Shown here: positions 61,873 to 64,000 of the stretch, in pieces
Layout of the letters: the number at the start of each line of letters is the position of its first letter
How positions within the stretch are numbered: position 1 is the first letter of the stretch
DNA from: Theocolax elegans
Lineage: Eukaryota > Arthropoda > Insecta > Hymenoptera > Cerocephalidae
Length of the DNA: 64,000 nt
Direction of reading: 5' to 3'
NCBI GenBank assembly: GCA_026168455.1
Contig: CM047426.1
Location: 82,363,986 to 82,427,985 of the forward strand
The notes under the pieces: model-generated
Seen by the model: the letters and a program-made list of their open reading frames with translations, nothing else
Database searches by the model: none
What the model was told of the DNA's origin: nothing
Position numbers and translations under genes: made by a program

Positions 61873-61903
61873 GTTGGTGAATATAGAAAGAAATTATTTA
61901 CAT

Positions 61904-62133
61904 TGTTACGTAGGTTGATTTATTCCGTGTTCCTGGACTGGATGAGGAAAGGTGAGAGATTGAGTAACAAAGAGTCGAGTAAAGTATGATCTATTTATTG
62001 AACAACAATATACACGGACCCAAAGATCCCAATGATAGGGGTCTGTATACTCATTGATGCGTCAACGTTAGACGTCATCTAAGGTACTGTGGATTCTCTC
62101 ATACGTTGCGTACACTTGTGTGTGTACGTGACA
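61904..62133 (-). mobile_element. Probable solo LTR
   Basis: On the minus strand the 230-bp segment starts TGTCACGTAC and ends CTACGTAACA, the TG...CA pattern of retrotransposon LTRs. It carries AATAAA signals (CAATAAATAG and GAATAAATC) in its second half. It begins 31 bp after the foldback element and is less AT-rich than its surroundings. Flanks ACAT and ATAT differ at one of four positions, so no clean target duplication is present and the call rests on termini and poly(A) signals. No internal gag or pol sequence is adjacent, hence solo. Confidence 0.4.
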
Positions 62134-62915
62134 ATATTTATAAATTATTTCCTTTACTGGTATAAGATTCAAGATACAAATATTCAATGATGGTATAGAG
62201 ATTTAATAGTTGCATATTACCTTAACGTAAACACCATGTAATTAAATATAATAACATTCTCGGGTGCACCGAACGAATCGAGGACCAAACGGAGTATCAG
62301 TATACGCACATTTCGTACATCTCTTCCTTTTACCGAAAGATGTTCGGTACCCCTACCGTGGCTCGCGCTTTTTCTTAGGTCCACCTCCTCCTCCTTTACT
62401 CGCAAGTATAAAATATGTCCGTAATCCCACCGCGAGGAAGCGCAATCGTAATAGCCTCACTTTTTCCTATCTCTTCGGTATATCTGTATATAATATTTAG
62501 TATACGGTGAATAATGTAAATACCTACCCAAATATCAACTCGGTCTAAATGAATTGTTTTATCGTTTACCGTTGACCGCGTAGACAGCTGAAAAATAGAG
62601 TAAACATGTGTATTAATGCATCAGTGAGAAAAGAAGGCTAGTACAGAAAAGTAAGCCGATCGGTGGTGGGAAATGCGAAAAGATGGCTCGTAAAACGTAA
62701 TGACTCGTGCAGGGCTGTGGTACGGTCACGGTTCGCGCTTCGCTTGTGTTTCGCTTCGATAGATTTAAGCTTCGCGTGGAAGCGCCACCGCATCGATGCC
62801 GCGCGATATCGCTTCTTTCTCTCTTTCTGCCGCCCAATGACAGAGAATTATGTCGCGGAGATAAGGCCTATTCGCTGGGGTTAACACGCGTATCCGCCTA
62901 TACATCTATATCTCT

Positions 62916-62957
62916 ACACGCGCACACACGCACACACATACACACACGTACACGCAT
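62916..62957. repeat. (CA)n interrupted microsatellite
   Basis: CACG and CA units following a CpG-rich island. Confidence 0.85.
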
Positions 62958-63533
62958 ACGTTCGCGATATTTTCGACTTTCGGTGTAATGTAGCTGGACG
63001 AAAAATATTTATGCTCGATCGTTGTACGATCGTATTAAACGTGATATACGAATTATTCAACTGGATTTCGTCGACATTTTTATATAATTTTGCTCCATTA
63101 TCCTTTAGCTCTTGATTTAATTCGAACGTTCTTAAATAGAGAAGTTACACTAGACACGTTATAGATTTTGGTATATTTTTTTAATAATATAAATGTTTTT
63201 GCATAACCTAAGAGTTATAATGGTTTTCGTTATAATTAACTTTAATTGACGGATGTGAATGCGAACTAGTTTTAAAGTCCATGTATTGTTCAATCCTATT
63301 CCGTTGTTTCGGAAAGACGGAAAGCTGATGCTTTTTATTCTAAAACTTCGAAAAAATATTTTGACAGGAATTTATATTTTTCTTATGTACTTACATTATT
63401 CTCAAAATATTTGTATGTTCAATAAATAAAGATGGTATGTTTGGATTCTTAGAAGAAAATATAAAGTGCGTCTACTTCAAATTTGAACGATAAAAACCAA
63501 TTCCATTTATAGCTGACGAAGAAAAATGGTGTG

Positions 63534-63552
63534 AACACACACACACACACAC
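63534..63552. repeat. (CA)n microsatellite
   Basis: A short uninterrupted CA run. Confidence 0.9.
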
Positions 63553-64000
63553 TGCATATACACATATATTCAAATGTGAATTTTGCAAGCATATAAAAGA
63601 AAACCAGACTATTTCTAGAATTGAACGTATTAATAAATTATATTTTAACTAAATGCTCTTTTAAATATTTACAATTTCAATAATTACATATAACAAAATA
63701 GTTATGCACGTAATCGTCTAACTTGAAACCAATTCTTGCTTACATTTTAGGAAAACAAATAGTAAATTTGTGTACAATTTAATATTGTAGGTGCGTGTAC
63801 TAATAAGTGAAAGATAAAATATGTATGTATAATATACTTATATTCAATCGTAAAAAGATTGTGTTATGATTACTGTGTTAATTACTTTATCAAATGTCGC
63901 ATGTACAGTAACTCTACGACGCGTATCTTAATATGATGGTATCTTATAATATTAAACATTTGTAATATAATTTTGAAAGGAAAATTTCACCTCTTTTGGA

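Larger units (their letters stand above)
62134..64000. other. Right-edge non-coding region with CpG islands
   Basis: 62260-62470 and 62630-62990 are CpG-rich, the latter ending in a CA tract. Overlapping frames on both strands show no family resemblance. This may be the promoter region of a gene beyond the right edge. After 63000 the sequence is AT-rich with a CA repeat at 63534-63552. Confidence 0.35.

Noticed and set aside
1..64000. CRISPR arrays, bacterial operons or phage modules
   Set aside because: No regularly spaced repeats, no operonic gene packing; spliced insect-type genes throughout.

Overview
This is eukaryotic DNA, almost certainly insect and most likely hymenopteran (bee, wasp or ant). 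The window is AT-rich, genes are split by short introns with GT-AG boundaries, many islands keep CpG, and there is dense simple-sequence repeat. Species was inferred from style and protein resemblance only. No bacterial operon, CRISPR array, rRNA or intact tRNA gene was seen.

Layout. 1-4282: the first coding exon of the E3 ubiquitin ligase Cbl on the minus strand, with a long intron running off the left edge and a GC-richer promoter-like zone at about 5.0-6.05 kb. 7.7-12.3 kb (perhaps to 15.3 kb): a complete minus-strand glycerol kinase-like gene. I rebuilt eight exons joined in phase, plus an alternative last exon that replaces a soluble tail with a hydrophobic membrane-anchor tail. The protein carries substitutions at positions that are catalytic or ATP-contacting in glycerol kinases, including Asp to Asn at the expected catalytic base, so it may be a pseudokinase. 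15.3-23.4 kb: intergenic, with small GC-rich islands and two copies of a degenerate repeat. 23.4-24.45 kb: plus-strand COA4 (mitochondrial twin-CX9C protein), then PTRH2 (peptidyl-tRNA hydrolase 2) only 11 nt after the COA4 stop, an apparently dicistronic arrangement. 27.6-30.1 kb: a complete five-exon minus-strand gene for a seven-TM protein of the GPR180/TMEM145 family, convergent with PTRH2.

31-64 kb: a gene desert or giant intron in which I found no convincing coding exon. It holds GC-rich islands every few kilobases, many microsatellites and identifiable mobile-element remains. These are a tRNA-derived SINE with a perfect 12-bp target duplication (47.6-47.8 kb), two foldback elements of one family with shared termini and TAA target duplications (55.1-56.9 and 61.2-61.9 kb), and a probable solo LTR (61.9-62.1 kb). 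The larger foldback contains a second, 369-bp palindromic element flanked by 8-bp repeats.

The genes do not form one pathway. COA4, and glycerol kinase if it is membrane-anchored as in mammals, are tied to mitochondria; Cbl and the GPR180-like protein belong to signalling and membrane biology. The most interesting items are the degenerate glycerol kinase with its switchable tail, the COA4-PTRH2 dicistron, and the foldback family. All exon joins are by eye from splice consensus, reading phase and remembered family sequences; no alignment was run.
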